Part shown: one piece after another, positions 16,556 to 25,834 of the stretch
Position numbering within the stretch: position 1 is the first letter of the stretch
Layout of the letters: every line of letters begins with the position of its first letter
Assembly (NCBI RefSeq): GCF_007827815.1
Contig: NZ_VITH01000022.1
Location: 1-64,000, forward strand
Length of the DNA: 64,000 bases
DNA from: Azospirillum brasilense
GTDB lineage: Bacteria > Pseudomonadota > Alphaproteobacteria > Azospirillales > Azospirillaceae
Direction of reading: 5' to 3'
Notes under the pieces: model-generated
Database searches by the model: none
Told to the model about the DNA's origin: nothing
What the model saw: the letters and a program-made list of their open reading frames with translations, nothing else
Translations under genes and position numbers: made by a program

Positions 16556-16993
16556 ATGCGGGTTTCGCTCGGAAGCATCGGACGCAGGCTGGGCCGCGCC
16601 GCCGTGATGGCGGGCGGTATGGCCTTGCTGCTGCAGCTTCTCGGCTGGGCCTTCCTGGTCCCGGTGGTCAACGCCGCGACCGGCGAGACGGTCATGATCT
16701 GCACGCCGCAGGGCATGGCCTCCATCACCCTCCCCGACGGCCCACCGCCCCAATCCCTGCTTCCGGCCCAGATCCCGGCCCAGATCCCGGACGGCAAGCC
16801 CACGCTGTCCATGGGCGAGGACTGCCCGGTCTGCGGGCTGGTCGCCGTCCTCACCGCACCGCCCCCGCCGTTGACCGTGGTGCTTCCGGTTTCCGTCGTC
16901 GCCCACAGCTCCATCGGGCTGCCTGGCCAGCACATCGCCGCCGGCTGGTTCCTGTCGCGGTTGAAGGCCCGAGCGCCCCCGGCCCTCGTCTGA
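16556..16993 (+). CDS. DUF2946-like exported protein
   Basis: A 145-residue protein with an N-terminal hydrophobic segment (AVMAGGMALLLQLLGWAF), a Cys in VMICTPQG and a CPVCGL motif in the middle, followed by a second hydrophobic stretch. This pattern fits DUF2946, whose genes often sit beside copper-uptake or copper-resistance genes. It is immediately upstream of an OprC-like receptor and TonB, so a copper-binding role is inferred. Weak SD at the ATG; the frame begins with the signal-like sequence. Confidence 0.72.
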   Translation: MRVSLGSIGRRLGRAAVMAGGMALLLQLLGWAFLVPVVNAATGETVMICTPQGMASITLPDGPPPQSLLPAQIPAQIPDGKPTLSMGEDCPVCGLVAVLTAPPPPLTVVLPVSVVAHSSIGLPGQHIAAGWFLSRLKARAPPALV

Positions 16994-17209
16994 CCACCCC
17001 CGGCACGCGCCCTGTGATCGCCGCGCCCGGCTGTTGAGCCCGGCGGCGCGGCCCTCCCGGCCGTGCCCACCCTCATCCGTCACGCCAGCCTCCGCACCGC
17101 AACCCGCCGGTCGCGATCCCTTGCGCCGATTGTCGCGCGGATCGACGGCCGGGCGGGATCGCAAAGCTGCGCCGATTTTCACTCGTCCCTTGTCGAGAAC
17201 GAGCCCCCG

Positions 17210-19444
17210 ATGATTCGCCTGACCACCGCCGCCGCCGCGGCGAACGCCCCCCGTTTGTCCAAGCGCCTTCTCGCCTCCACCGCCCTTCTGACGGCGGTCC
17301 TCGCCGCTCTCGGCGCGCCGGCCGCAGCCCAGACCCCGCAGGCCCTGCCCGCCGTCCCGGTCGAGACGGACACCGCCTCCGCCGCCACGGCGCCGGAGAC
17401 GGGTCTGTCCCGGCCGCTCGGCGCCGGCACGCTCGACGCCGCCGAAATCGCCAGCCGTAAGCTGGCCAGCCCGGACGCCGCGGCGCTGCTGCGCAGCCTG
17501 CCGGGCGTGTCGCTCTACAGCGCGGGCGGCTTCTCCAGCCTGCCGGCGCTGAACGGTCTGGCCGACGACCGCGTGCGCGTCCAGCTCGACGGCATGCCGA
17601 TGACCGCCGCCTGCGCCAACCACATGAACGCGCCGCTGTCCTACGCCGACCCCACCATCATCGGCGCCATCGAGGCCATCGCCGGGGTCACCCCGGTCAG
17701 CAAGGGCGGCGACAGCATCGCCGGCACCGTCTCGGTGACCAGCAAGCCCCCCGTCTACGCCCAGCCCGGCGAGCCGATCCACGGCGAGGGCAGCCTGTCC
17801 ACCGTCTACCGCTCGAACGGCAACGGCACCACCCTGTCCGGCACCGCCACCACGGCGACCGAGCGGTTCAGCCTGCGCTACACCGGCGCCTGGAGCCGGG
17901 CGGACGATTACGAGGACGGCGACGGGGACAAGGTCCGCTCCACCCTCTACAACGTGCAGAACCACGCGCTGTCGGCCAGCGCGCGCAAGGACGGGCACGA
18001 AATCACCCTGTCCGGCGGCTACCAGTATTCGCCTTATTCCGGCTTCGCGAACCAGCGCATGGACATGACGCTGAACCGCGGCACCACGCTGAACGGCCAT
18101 TACAAGGGCGAGTTCGACTGGGGCACGCTGGACGGCCGCGCCTTCTGGCAGCGCACCGTCCACGCCATGAATTTCCTGCACGACAAGGGCGGCGCCGACC
18201 GCGGCGGCATGCCGATGAACACGGACTCGCACGAGATGGGCTACGCCGTCTCGGCGGAGGTTCCGCTGTCGGCGCAGGACACGCTGCGCGTCGGCAACGA
18301 GCTGGTCCGCTACCGCATCGACGACTGGTGGCCGCCGGTCGCCGGGGCGGCGATGATGTCGCCGCTGACCTTCGTGAACCTGAACGACGCGCGGCGCGAC
18401 CGGCTGGGCACCTTCGCCGAGTGGGAGAAGCGCTGGACCCCGGCCTGGACCTCGCTGCTCGGCATGCGCAACGACGTGGTGTGGATGGAGAACGGGCCGG
18501 TCCAGCCCTATTCCTGGGCCAACACAATCGGCATGGGCATGATGGGCATGGCGAACCCGGACGCGGCGGCGGCGCGGGCCTTCAACCGGGGTGACCGCTC
18601 CAAGACCGACGTGAACGTCGACGCCACGGCGCTGCTCCGCTTCGCGCCGTCCGCGTCGGAACGCTACGAGCTGGGCTTCGCCCGCAAGACCCGCTCGCCC
18701 AACCTGTACGAGCGCTTCGCCTGGGGCACCGGGGGCATGTCCTCCACCATGATCGGCTGGTACGGCGACGCCAACGGCTATGTCGGCAACCCGGACCTGA
18801 AGCCGGAGACCGCCTACACGGTCGGCGCCACCGCCGCCTGGCAGGACGCCGGGGCCAAGCGCTGGTCGGTCAAGATCACGCCCTATTATTCGCACGTCGA
18901 GAACTTCATCGACGCCGACCGCATCGGCACCCTGTCGAACGGCTTCGTCCAGCTGCGCTTCGCCAACCACGCGGCGGAGCTCTACGGCATCAACGCCGAG
19001 GGCCGCAGCACCGTCCACCAGGACGAGCGGCTGGGCGAGTTCACGGTGGGTGCCGTGGTCAGCTACGTCCGCGGCCGCAACCTCGACACCGGGCGCGACC
19101 TCTATCACATCATGCCGCTGAACGGGACGATCGACCTCGGCCACCGGCTGGGCGACTGGAGCAGCGTCCTGGAGTTCCAGATGGTCGGGCGCAAGTTCCT
19201 GGTCGATTCCGGGCGGAACGAGCCGGAAACCCCCAGCTACGCCCTGGTCAACCTGCGCACCGGCTACGTCTGGGGCAACCTGCGCGCCGACGTCGGGATC
19301 GAGAACCTGTTCGACGCCCACTACGACCTGCCGCTGGGCGGCGTCGATTACGGCGACTTCCGCGCCAGCGGCAACCGCCAGCCGATCGGCGCGCTGGCTG
19401 GCATGGGGCGGTCCTTCAACCTCGGCCTGACCATGGCCTTCTGA
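17210..19444 (+). CDS. TonB-dependent copper receptor (OprC/NosA-like)
   Basis: A 744-residue outer-membrane receptor. A signal peptide (about 1-41, ending AAAQ) precedes the plug (about 55-190) and the beta-barrel, which ends in an aromatic residue (NLGLTMAF). The plug has CANHM, a CxxxM copper motif as in Pseudomonas OprC, and the barrel has VHAMNF, matching the HxM partner motif. A Met-rich loop (GMGMMGMANP) is also visible. The ATG at 17210 was chosen because the signal peptide starts there; the frame is open upstream. Followed by tonB, preceded by a DUF2946-like gene. Confidence 0.88.
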   Translation: MIRLTTAAAAANAPRLSKRLLASTALLTAVLAALGAPAAAQTPQALPAVPVETDTASAATAPETGLSRPLGAGTLDAAEIASRKLASPDAAALLRSLPGVSLYSAGGFSSLPALNGLADDRVRVQLDGMPMTAACANHMNAPLSYADPTIIGAIEAIAGVTPVSKGGDSIAGTVSVTSKPPVYAQPGEPIHGEGSLSTVYRSNGNGTTLSGTATTATERFSLRYTGAWSRADDYEDGDGDKVRSTLYNVQNHALSASARKDGHEITLSGGYQYSPYSGFANQRMDMTLNRGTTLNGHYKGEFDWGTLDGRAFWQRTVHAMNFLHDKGGADRGGMPMNTDSHEMGYAVSAEVPLSAQDTLRVGNELVRYRIDDWWPPVAGAAMMSPLTFVNLNDARRDRLGTFAEWEKRWTPAWTSLLGMRNDVVWMENGPVQPYSWANTIGMGMMGMANPDAAAARAFNRGDRSKTDVNVDATALLRFAPSASERYELGFARKTRSPNLYERFAWGTGGMSSTMIGWYGDANGYVGNPDLKPETAYTVGATAAWQDAGAKRWSVKITPYYSHVENFIDADRIGTLSNGFVQLRFANHAAELYGINAEGRSTVHQDERLGEFTVGAVVSYVRGRNLDTGRDLYHIMPLNGTIDLGHRLGDWSSVLEFQMVGRKFLVDSGRNEPETPSYALVNLRTGYVWGNLRADVGIENLFDAHYDLPLGGVDYGDFRASGNRQPIGALAGMGRSFNLGLTMAF

Positions 19445-19471
19445 TGGAGGCCGGCTGACGAGGTCCCCGCC

Positions 19472-20263
19472 TTGCGCGCGATCCGCCTGCACGGGCGTCC
19501 CCAGCCGGCCCGCCGGCCGCTGGGGGCGCTCGCCCTGTCCGGGACGCTGCACGCCGGCGTCCTGGCCGTCCTCCTGTCCGCCGCCGGAGCGGCCCCCGGC
19601 ACGGTCGCGGAGGAGACCGGCGCCGTCAGCCTCAACGACACCATCACCCCGGTGATCGAGGTGATGCTGGTAGCGTCCGAGGCGGACAGCGGCCCGCCAC
19701 CGGCAGCGGTTGCCGAACCGGAGATCACTCCGGAGATCGAACCGCAGCGGGACTCCGCGCCGGAACCGGAACCGGCGCCCCCGGCGGTCGAGCCGACCGC
19801 GGAACCCGCACCGGAAGCGATCCCTCCACCACCACCCAAGCCGCTGCCAAAGCCAGCGCCGAAGCCGCCCGTCAAGGCGATGACGAAACCGCAGGCGGCT
19901 CCTGTTCCGAATCCTTCCCCGGCGCCGTCCACCGAAACCGGAACCGGCCACGCCGCCGCCGCGTCCGAGCCGGTCTCGGCGAGCCGGGGCGCGGTGGTGG
20001 ATTACGGAGCGGAGGTCTGGGCCTGGATCGGACGGCACAAGCCGGAGAAGGTGGTCGGCGGCGGGCAGGCCACCGTCAAGCTGACCCTCGGCACGGCGGG
20101 CGAGGTGCTCGACGCCGCCATCCTGACGTCGAGCGGCGACGAGGCGTTGGACCGGGCGGCCCTGGCCGCGGTGCGCAAGGCATCCCCCTTCCCCACCCCG
20201 CCGCCCGGCCTGACGGCGGAGGATCGCGTCTTCTCCGTGCCCTTCCTGTTCCGCCCGCGGTGA
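19472..20263 (+). CDS. tonB: Energy transducer TonB
   Basis: A 263-residue TonB. A single N-terminal membrane helix contains the SxxxH motif (SGTLH) needed for coupling to ExbB/ExbD. A long Pro/Glu- and Pro/Lys-rich spacer (about 70-150) crosses the periplasm, and the C-terminal TonB domain (about 170-263) includes VKLTLGTAGEV and ALDRAALAAVRKASPFP. The start is a TTG with GACGAGG eight bases upstream. No exbB/exbD gene is next to it. It probably serves the copper receptor encoded 27 bp upstream. Confidence 0.9.
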   Translation: MRAIRLHGRPQPARRPLGALALSGTLHAGVLAVLLSAAGAAPGTVAEETGAVSLNDTITPVIEVMLVASEADSGPPPAAVAEPEITPEIEPQRDSAPEPEPAPPAVEPTAEPAPEAIPPPPPKPLPKPAPKPPVKAMTKPQAAPVPNPSPAPSTETGTGHAAAASEPVSASRGAVVDYGAEVWAWIGRHKPEKVVGGGQATVKLTLGTAGEVLDAAILTSSGDEALDRAALAAVRKASPFPTPPPGLTAEDRVFSVPFLFRPR

Positions 20264-20381
20264 CTCCGGCGCACCGGAAGCGGCGCTCAACCCTGCCCAC
20301 CCCCACTTCCCGTTTGCGCTTTGCGGCTCCACGTAGGATAAAGCGCCCCAATTCCCGAGATTTCCGACGGCGAGCACCCCC

Positions 20382-21482
20382 ATGGGCTTCAATTGCGGCA
20401 TCGTCGGCCTGCCGAACGTCGGCAAGTCGACCCTGTTCAACGCGCTGACCGCCACCCAGGCGGCCGAGGCGGCGAACTTCCCCTTCTGCACCAAGGAGCC
20501 GAACGTCGGCCGCGTCGGCGTGCCCGACCCGCGGCTGGACAAGCTGGCGGCCATCGCCAAGTCGCAGAAGACCATCCCGACCCAGCTCGAATTCGTCGAC
20601 ATCGCCGGCCTGATCCGCGGCGCCTCGAAGGGTGAAGGTCTGGGCAACCAGTTCCTCGCCAACATCCGCGAGGTGGACGCCATCGTCCACGTCCTGCGCT
20701 GCTTCGAGGACGACGACGTCACCCATGTGGAAGGCAACGTCGATCCCCTGCGCGACGCCGAGGTGGTCGAGACGGAGCTGATGCTCGCCGACATGGAGAG
20801 CCTGGAGCGCCAGCTCACCAGCCTCCAGAAGAAGGCTAAGGGCGGCGACAAGGACTCCAAGATCAAGGCCGATCTGATGGAGCGCGCGCTGAAGGTCCTC
20901 CAGGACGGCAAGCCGGCCCGCGTCGTCGAGGTCAGCGAGGAGGAGAAGCCGGTCTTCAAGCAGTTCATGCTGCTGACCGCCAAGCCGGTCCTCTACGTCT
21001 GCAACGTCGAGGAGGCCTCCGCCGCCACCGGCAACAGCCTGACCGCCAAGGTCGCCGAGAAGGCCAAGGCCGAGAACGCCGGCATGGTCGTCATCTCCGC
21101 CGCCATCGAGGCGGAGGTCGCCCAGCTCTCCGACGCCGCCGAGAAGCAGGAGTTCCTGGAATCCCTCGGTCTGGAGGAGACCGGCCTCAACAAGCTGATC
21201 CGCGCCGGCTTCCAACTGCTCGACCTCATCACCTTCTTCACCGTCGGCCCGAAGGAGGCCCGCGCCTGGACCGTGCGCCGCGGCGCCAAGGCCCCGGAAG
21301 CGGCGGGCGTCATCCACACCGATTTCGAGCGCGGCTTCATCCGGGCCGAGACCATCGACTTCGACAGCTACGTCACGCTGGGCGGCGAGCAGGGCGCCAA
21401 GGACAACGGCAAGATGCGCCAGGAAGGCAAGGAATACGTCGTCAACGACGGCGACATCTTCCATTTCCGCTTCAACGTCTGA
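20382..21482 (+). CDS. ychF: Ribosome-associated ATPase/GTPase YchF (OLA1)
   Basis: A 366-residue, full-length YchF. The P-loop is GLPNVGKST, the G3 region is FVDIAGLIRGASKGEGLGN, and the usual NKxD motif is replaced by the NVEE-type sequence that makes this family prefer ATP. A helical insertion (about 130-200) and a C-terminal TGS domain (LITFFTVGPKEARAW) complete it. It is a universally conserved protein that binds ribosomes and responds to oxidative stress. Stands alone. Confidence 0.98.
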   Translation: MGFNCGIVGLPNVGKSTLFNALTATQAAEAANFPFCTKEPNVGRVGVPDPRLDKLAAIAKSQKTIPTQLEFVDIAGLIRGASKGEGLGNQFLANIREVDAIVHVLRCFEDDDVTHVEGNVDPLRDAEVVETELMLADMESLERQLTSLQKKAKGGDKDSKIKADLMERALKVLQDGKPARVVEVSEEEKPVFKQFMLLTAKPVLYVCNVEEASAATGNSLTAKVAEKAKAENAGMVVISAAIEAEVAQLSDAAEKQEFLESLGLEETGLNKLIRAGFQLLDLITFFTVGPKEARAWTVRRGAKAPEAAGVIHTDFERGFIRAETIDFDSYVTLGGEQGAKDNGKMRQEGKEYVVNDGDIFHFRFNV

Positions 21483-21491
21483 TTGGAATTC

Positions 21492-21529
21492 CGTTAACCC
21501 CTTCCCCTCTGCGAGGGAGAAGGGGTTAA
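21492..21529. repeat. Inverted repeat after ychF
   Basis: GTTAACCCCTTC and GAAGGGGTTAAC form perfect 12-bp arms around a 14-base CCCTCTGCGAGGGA centre that is itself palindromic. It begins ten bases after the ychF stop. It looks like a short member of the CCCTCTCCC-type intergenic repeats in this window and may also end transcription. Confidence 0.6.
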
Positions 21530-21562
21530 CAACACCCAATCTTATCACCGTCGAGAAATCCG

Positions 21563-21577
21563 TTAACCCTTTCGTAA
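21563..21577. promoter_or_regulatory. Possible CtrA-type site upstream of the EAL gene
   Basis: TTAA-N7-GTAA differs by one base from the alphaproteobacterial CtrA consensus TTAA-N7-TTAA and lies about 107 bp before the EAL start. Several other GTTAAC copies occur nearby. Pattern only; such matches also arise by chance in AT-richer gaps. Confidence 0.25.
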
Positions 21578-21683
21578 AACTGGAAAAACCGCTTAAATAC
21601 CCCTGAGATATGGTTAACAAGCCTCGTTTCGGCTGTTAAGTCCCATTGGATGGGCGACAACCGAGGGCCGGACCGGAGGGGAT

Positions 21684-22520
21684 ATGGCGGTGAACCAGAA
21701 CGCGACCGTCGCGCCGGGTGCCATCGCGCCGGGTGCCGGCACCTTCTCCGACCGCGTCCGCGACGCCATCCGGCATGGCGAGCTGCGCCTCGCCTTCCAG
21801 CCGCAGGCCGACACCCACAGCGGCCGTCTGACCGGGTTCGAGGCGCTGTCGCGCTGGCGGCTCGACGACGGAACGGTGATCCCGCCCGACGTCTTCATTC
21901 CCATGGCGGAGACCAGCGACGCCATCCACATTCTCGGCGAATGGACGGTGCGCCGCGCCTGCGAGACCGCCGCGGGCTGGATGCAGGACGGCATCGCCGA
22001 CGTGCCGGTGGCGGTGAACCTGTCGGCGCGGCAGTTGCAGGACCCCGGCTTCGCCCGCACCGTCCTGGGCATCCTCGCCGAAACCGGCCTGCCCGCCGCC
22101 AACCTGAAGCTGGAACTGACCGAAACCGCCCTGTTCGAGCACAGCGAGTCCTCGCGCGAGGTGCTGACGCAGTTGCGCGGCGCCGGGGTGCGGCTGGTGC
22201 TGGACGATTTCGGGACGGGCTATTCCTCGCTGTCCCTGCTGCGCCGCGTGCCGGTGGAGGCGCTGAAGATCGACAAGCACTTCACGCAGGCTATGGTCCA
22301 GGACCGCGACGCCGCCGCCATCGTGCGCGCCATCATCGACCTCGCCCATGCGCTGGGGATGCAGGCGATCGCCGAGGGGGTGGAGACCAACGACGAGCTT
22401 CTTTACCTGCGCGCCTACCGCTGCGACCGCATCCAGGGCTATCTGCTGGCCAAGCCCCTGGACACGGCGCAGGTCCCCGACTTCATCCGGCGGCTCGCCG
22501 CGACGCCGACAGGCGGATGA
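21684..22520 (+). CDS. Stand-alone EAL-domain c-di-GMP phosphodiesterase
   Basis: A 278-residue protein made almost entirely of an EAL domain. Catalytic motifs look intact: FEALSRW, NLSARQLQD, LELTET, DDFGTGYSSL and EGVETNDE. No sensory domain or membrane helix precedes it beyond a 25-residue leader. GGAGGGG lies just before the ATG. Its 3' end overlaps the convergent Nudix gene by 38 bases. Expected to lower c-di-GMP. Confidence 0.93.
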   Translation: MAVNQNATVAPGAIAPGAGTFSDRVRDAIRHGELRLAFQPQADTHSGRLTGFEALSRWRLDDGTVIPPDVFIPMAETSDAIHILGEWTVRRACETAAGWMQDGIADVPVAVNLSARQLQDPGFARTVLGILAETGLPAANLKLELTETALFEHSESSREVLTQLRGAGVRLVLDDFGTGYSSLSLLRRVPVEALKIDKHFTQAMVQDRDAAAIVRAIIDLAHALGMQAIAEGVETNDELLYLRAYRCDRIQGYLLAKPLDTAQVPDFIRRLAATPTGG

Positions 22521-22944
22521 CCCGCTCCGTCTCGTCCCATTCGGTCAGTTCCGCGGCCTCCTCAATGGTGGCCCAGCGCGCCTCCAGGGCATCGTCGGCG
22601 CAGACCGCCTCGCCCTCCGGGCTCTCCGCCGCCACCTCGACGATGGTGTAGTGGTACTGGACGGCTCCGGTGTCGTCGAGCGTCATGGCGTCCACCACCG
22701 TGACCACCTCGGTCGGCACGACGTGCAGGCCGGTTTCCTCCAGCACCTCGCGCACCGCCGTCTCGAACACCGTCTCGCCCACCGACTGGGCGCCGCCCGG
22801 CAGGCTCCACTGCCCCATGCGCGGCGGACGGCCCCGGCGGATCAGCAGCACCCGGTCGCCGCGCCACACCACGGCGCCCACCCCCACCCAGGGACGGTCG
22901 GGGTATTCACGGCCGGAACGGTCGGCGGGGGGTGTGCTGGACAT
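22483..22944 (-). CDS. Nudix hydrolase
   Basis: A 153-residue Nudix protein. The Nudix box reads GGAQSVGE followed by REVLEETGL, matching GX5EX7REUXEEXGU. The sequence before it (VGVGAVVWRGDRVLLIRRG, PPRMGQWSLPGG) resembles ADP-ribose/NUDT-type pyrophosphatases, but the substrate cannot be read. The ATG at 22944 has GAGGAG five bases upstream. The 3' end overlaps the EAL gene tail on the other strand; it is divergent from a LysR gene. Confidence 0.93.
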   Translation of the reverse strand: MSSTPPADRSGREYPDRPWVGVGAVVWRGDRVLLIRRGRPPRMGQWSLPGGAQSVGETVFETAVREVLEETGLHVVPTEVVTVVDAMTLDDTGAVQYHYTIVEVAAESPEGEAVCADDALEARWATIEEAAELTEWDETERVIRLSASRRAAG

Positions 22945-23041
22945 GGTTGCTCCTCGTTGCGCTTGACCCGACGCTAACCCAGGGGGACAGTCGGATACCA
23001 GTGGCCAAGAGGCCGAACGAACCGCCGCCCCGGACGCCGCC

Positions 23042-23977
23042 ATGAAGCTCAACGAGATCCGCACCTTCGTCGCCGTGGCCGAAGCCCAGTCGGTGCAGGA
23101 GGCCGCGCACCGGCTGGGGCTGACCCAGTCCGCCGTCTCGCGCCTGATCCAGCGGCTGGAGGCGGAGCTCGGCGTGCCGCTGTTCGACCGCCAGACCAAG
23201 CCGCTGGCCCTGACCCGCGACGGCGAGATGGCGCTGGCCCACGCGCACCGGGTGCTGAAGGCGACGGACGAGCTGTCGGACGCCTTCGCCGGGGCCGCCC
23301 AGCCCAAGGGGCTGCTGCGGCTGGGCGTGGCCCATGTGCTGAGCGCCATTGCCGCGCACCATCCGCTGGACCGGCTGCGCGCCGCCTTCCCCGGCCTGAC
23401 CATCCGCCTGCATTCGGACTGGAGCACGCCGCTGGTCGAACAGGTGCGCAACGGCACGCTGGACGGCGCGCTGGTGCTGACCCACGACGCCCAGACGCCG
23501 CCGGACGACCTGGACGCCGTCTGCATCTCACGCGAGCCGGTGCGGATCGTCGCGTCGGCCGAGCTGGCCGGCCAGCGGGACTGGACCCTGCCGGCGATGA
23601 ACGCGGTGGGCTGGGTGCTCCAGCCCGAGGGCTGCCAGTACCGGACCGCCATGGGCCGGGCGATGGCTCAGCACGGACCGGCGCTGAACGTCACGGTGGA
23701 GGGGTTCGACCAGTCGCTGCTGCTGTCCCTGGTCGCCCGCGGCGTCGGGTTCGGGCTGGCGCCGCTGCGGCTCATCGCCCCGACGCTGCACGCCACGCAG
23801 GTGCGGCCGCTGGAGTGCCCGGACTTCGCGCTGACCGTCGCGGTTTGGCTGCTGCGCGGCCGCTTCACCGGGCGCATCGGCCCCGTCTTCGACGCGCTGG
23901 AGGACAGCCTGCTGGACCTGCTGCCCCCGGCGGAAGAGGCGCCTCTGCCCCTGCCCTGCCATTCCGCGGCCGAATAA
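23042..23977 (+). CDS. LysR-family transcriptional regulator
   Basis: A 311-residue LTTR. The N-terminal winged helix (residues 1-60) reads MKLNEIRTFVAVAEAQSVQE and LTQSAVSRLIQRLEAELG; the effector domain spans about 90-290. It is 98 bp from the divergent Nudix gene and 115 bp upstream of an MFS transporter in the same direction, so the MFS gene is a likely target. The inducer is unknown. Confidence 0.93.
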   Translation: MKLNEIRTFVAVAEAQSVQEAAHRLGLTQSAVSRLIQRLEAELGVPLFDRQTKPLALTRDGEMALAHAHRVLKATDELSDAFAGAAQPKGLLRLGVAHVLSAIAAHHPLDRLRAAFPGLTIRLHSDWSTPLVEQVRNGTLDGALVLTHDAQTPPDDLDAVCISREPVRIVASAELAGQRDWTLPAMNAVGWVLQPEGCQYRTAMGRAMAQHGPALNVTVEGFDQSLLLSLVARGVGFGLAPLRLIAPTLHATQVRPLECPDFALTVAVWLLRGRFTGRIGPVFDALEDSLLDLLPPAEEAPLPLPCHSAAE

Positions 23978-24092
23978 CCTTCTTTCCCATTGTGAATTTG
24001 CTGCACGCCCGGCGCACGCTTATCGTGTGACCCTGATGAGACGCGGGCCAGCGTTGCCGCACCGGCCACAGCCCGCGCCGAGGGAGGATAAC

Positions 24093-25346
24093 TTGGACAC
24101 CAGCAACCGGGTGGGCGGGGCGCCGTCGCCCCGCTCCTGGCGGACGCCGGGATTCGTCGTCGCCTGCGGCTGCCTGATCGCCATGCTGGCGTTCGGCCCG
24201 CGGTCCAGCATGGGCCTGTTCACTGCACCGCTGTCGGAGACGCACGGCTGGGGCCGCGACGTCTTCGCCCTGTCGATCGCCATCCAGAATCTGGTCTGGG
24301 GCATCGGCACCCCCTTCGCCGGCGCGCTCTGCGACCGCTACGGCCCGGCGCTGGTGCTGGGGATCAGCGGCGTTCTCTACGCGCTGGGGCTGGCGCTGAT
24401 GCCCTACGCCGACACGCCGCTGATGCTGCATCTCAGCTCCGGCCTGCTGATCGGTCTGGGTCTGGCCGGGGCGTCCTTCGGCATCGTCATCGCCGGCTTC
24501 AGCCGCATCGTCCCGCCGGAGAAGCGGAGCTGGTCGATGGGCGTCGCCACCGCCGCCGGCTCGATGGGCCAGTTCCTGTTCGCCCCCACCGGCCAAGCCT
24601 TCATCGCCGCCTACGGCTGGCAGACGGCGCTGATCCTGTTCGGCGCCTCGATGCTGATGATCCCGGTGCTCGCCTCCTCCTTCGCCGGGGCGGCCGGGTC
24701 GAAGAGCGCGCAGGCCGTCACCGGGGCCGACATCGGCTTCGCCGCGACGATCCGGCAGGCCTTCAAGCACCGCAGCTACGTGCTGCTGGTCACCGGCTTC
24801 TTCGTCTGCGGCTTCCAGCTCGCCTTCATCACCACGCACCTGCCGCCCTATCTGACCGCCGCCGGGATCAGCCCCGGCCTCGCCTCCTGGGCGATGGCGC
24901 TGATCGGGCTGTTCAACGTCGTCGGCTCCTACATGTCGGGCGTGCTGGGCGGCAAGATGAGCAAGCGCCTGCTGCTCTGCGCCAACTACACGCTGCGCGG
25001 CTTGTGCACGGCGCTCTTCATCCTGCTGCCGGTCACCCCGGTTTCGGTGATCCTCTACGCCGCGGCGATGGGCCTGCTCTGGCTGTCCACGGTGCCGCCG
25101 ACCTCCGGCCTCGTCGTTCTGATGTTCGGCACGCGCTATCTCGGCATGCTCTACGGCTTCGCCTTCCTCAGCCATCAGGTGGGCGGCTTCCTCGGCGTGT
25201 GGCTGGGCGGCGTGCTGTACGAGCGCATCGGCTCCTACGACATGGTGTGGTGGGCCAGCGTGGCCCTGGCCTTTGCCGCCGCGGTGGTGAACTGGCCGAT
25301 CGCCGAGAAGCCCGCCCCCGCCCTGGCGGCGGAAGCGAAGGCCTGA
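24093..25346 (+). CDS. MFS transporter (OFA/monocarboxylate-like)
   Basis: About 417 residues with 12 predicted membrane segments. Conserved pieces include GPRSSMGLFTAPLSE in helix 1, GALCDRYGPALVLG in the 2-3 loop, and GGKMSKRLLL in the central 8-9 loop, resembling the oxalate/formate-monocarboxylate branch of the MFS. The start was set at the TTG at 24093, with GGGAGG five bases upstream; a GTG at 24027 lacks an SD. It is downstream of a LysR gene. Substrate unknown. Confidence 0.88.
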   Translation: MDTSNRVGGAPSPRSWRTPGFVVACGCLIAMLAFGPRSSMGLFTAPLSETHGWGRDVFALSIAIQNLVWGIGTPFAGALCDRYGPALVLGISGVLYALGLALMPYADTPLMLHLSSGLLIGLGLAGASFGIVIAGFSRIVPPEKRSWSMGVATAAGSMGQFLFAPTGQAFIAAYGWQTALILFGASMLMIPVLASSFAGAAGSKSAQAVTGADIGFAATIRQAFKHRSYVLLVTGFFVCGFQLAFITTHLPPYLTAAGISPGLASWAMALIGLFNVVGSYMSGVLGGKMSKRLLLCANYTLRGLCTALFILLPVTPVSVILYAAAMGLLWLSTVPPTSGLVVLMFGTRYLGMLYGFAFLSHQVGGFLGVWLGGVLYERIGSYDMVWWASVALAFAAAVVNWPIAEKPAPALAAEAKA

Positions 25347-25351
25347 CGGTC

Positions 25352-25753
25352 ATGACGAACCCGGCGCCCGCCTCCTCTCCCGGCTTCGGCCACGGCTTCG
25401 CGCTGGCGCTCGGCGCGCTGGCGCTGGTCGTCTGGGCGGCGGTGACGGGGGTGGCGCTGAAGCAGGCGGCTCTCAACGAGGAGGACGGCGGCACGGTGCT
25501 CGCCGTCTTCCCGCCGGGCACCCCGACCGCCGACGCCTTCACCGCGGTGGTCCGCGCCGGCGGCCAGCCGGTGCGCCAGACCTGGATCCCCTTCGCCTGG
25601 GTCGCCCGCAGCGATGGCGGCGGCTTCGTCGGCCGCCTGAAGGAGGAAGGGGCGGTCACCGCCTACGGCGAGCTGTCGGTCGGCCCGGCGCTGGGCGGCT
25701 GCGCGGTGGTCTCGCTGGACGACAAGAGGCCGGTCGGCTTCCAGTTCAAGTGA
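25352..25753 (+). CDS. Small membrane-anchored hypothetical protein
   Basis: A 133-residue protein with one N-terminal hydrophobic helix (FALALGALALVVWAAVTGVA) and a soluble remainder with GGTVLAVFPPGTP and VVRAGGQPVRQTW. It starts five bases after the MFS stop, so it is probably translated from the same message. I do not recognise the family. The soluble part may be periplasmic and could assist the transporter, but this is a guess. Confidence 0.65.
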   Translation: MTNPAPASSPGFGHGFALALGALALVVWAAVTGVALKQAALNEEDGGTVLAVFPPGTPTADAFTAVVRAGGQPVRQTWIPFAWVARSDGGGFVGRLKEEGAVTAYGELSVGPALGGCAVVSLDDKRPVGFQFK

Positions 25754-25799
25754 CGTCAAAAACCCGTCATCAAGCGGCAACAGGACCGCAGTTCGGGTA

Positions 25800-25834
25800 T
25801 TGACAACCCCCGCCAGGAAGAGCAGGCTATCTCT
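25800..25834 (+). promoter_or_regulatory. Candidate promoter of the structured RNA
   Basis: A perfect TTGACA (25800-25805) precedes the RNA. The -10 element is not clear: GGCTAT (25825-25830) and TATCTC (25828-25833) give spacers of 19 and 22. The start of the RNA is therefore approximate. Confidence 0.45.

Noticed and set aside
16514..20983. A 1489-codon open frame on the minus strand
   Set aside because: It is antisense to the DUF2946-like, receptor, TonB and ychF genes, has low-complexity Arg/Gly/Val-rich text and no start signal; high third-position GC on the true strand keeps it open.
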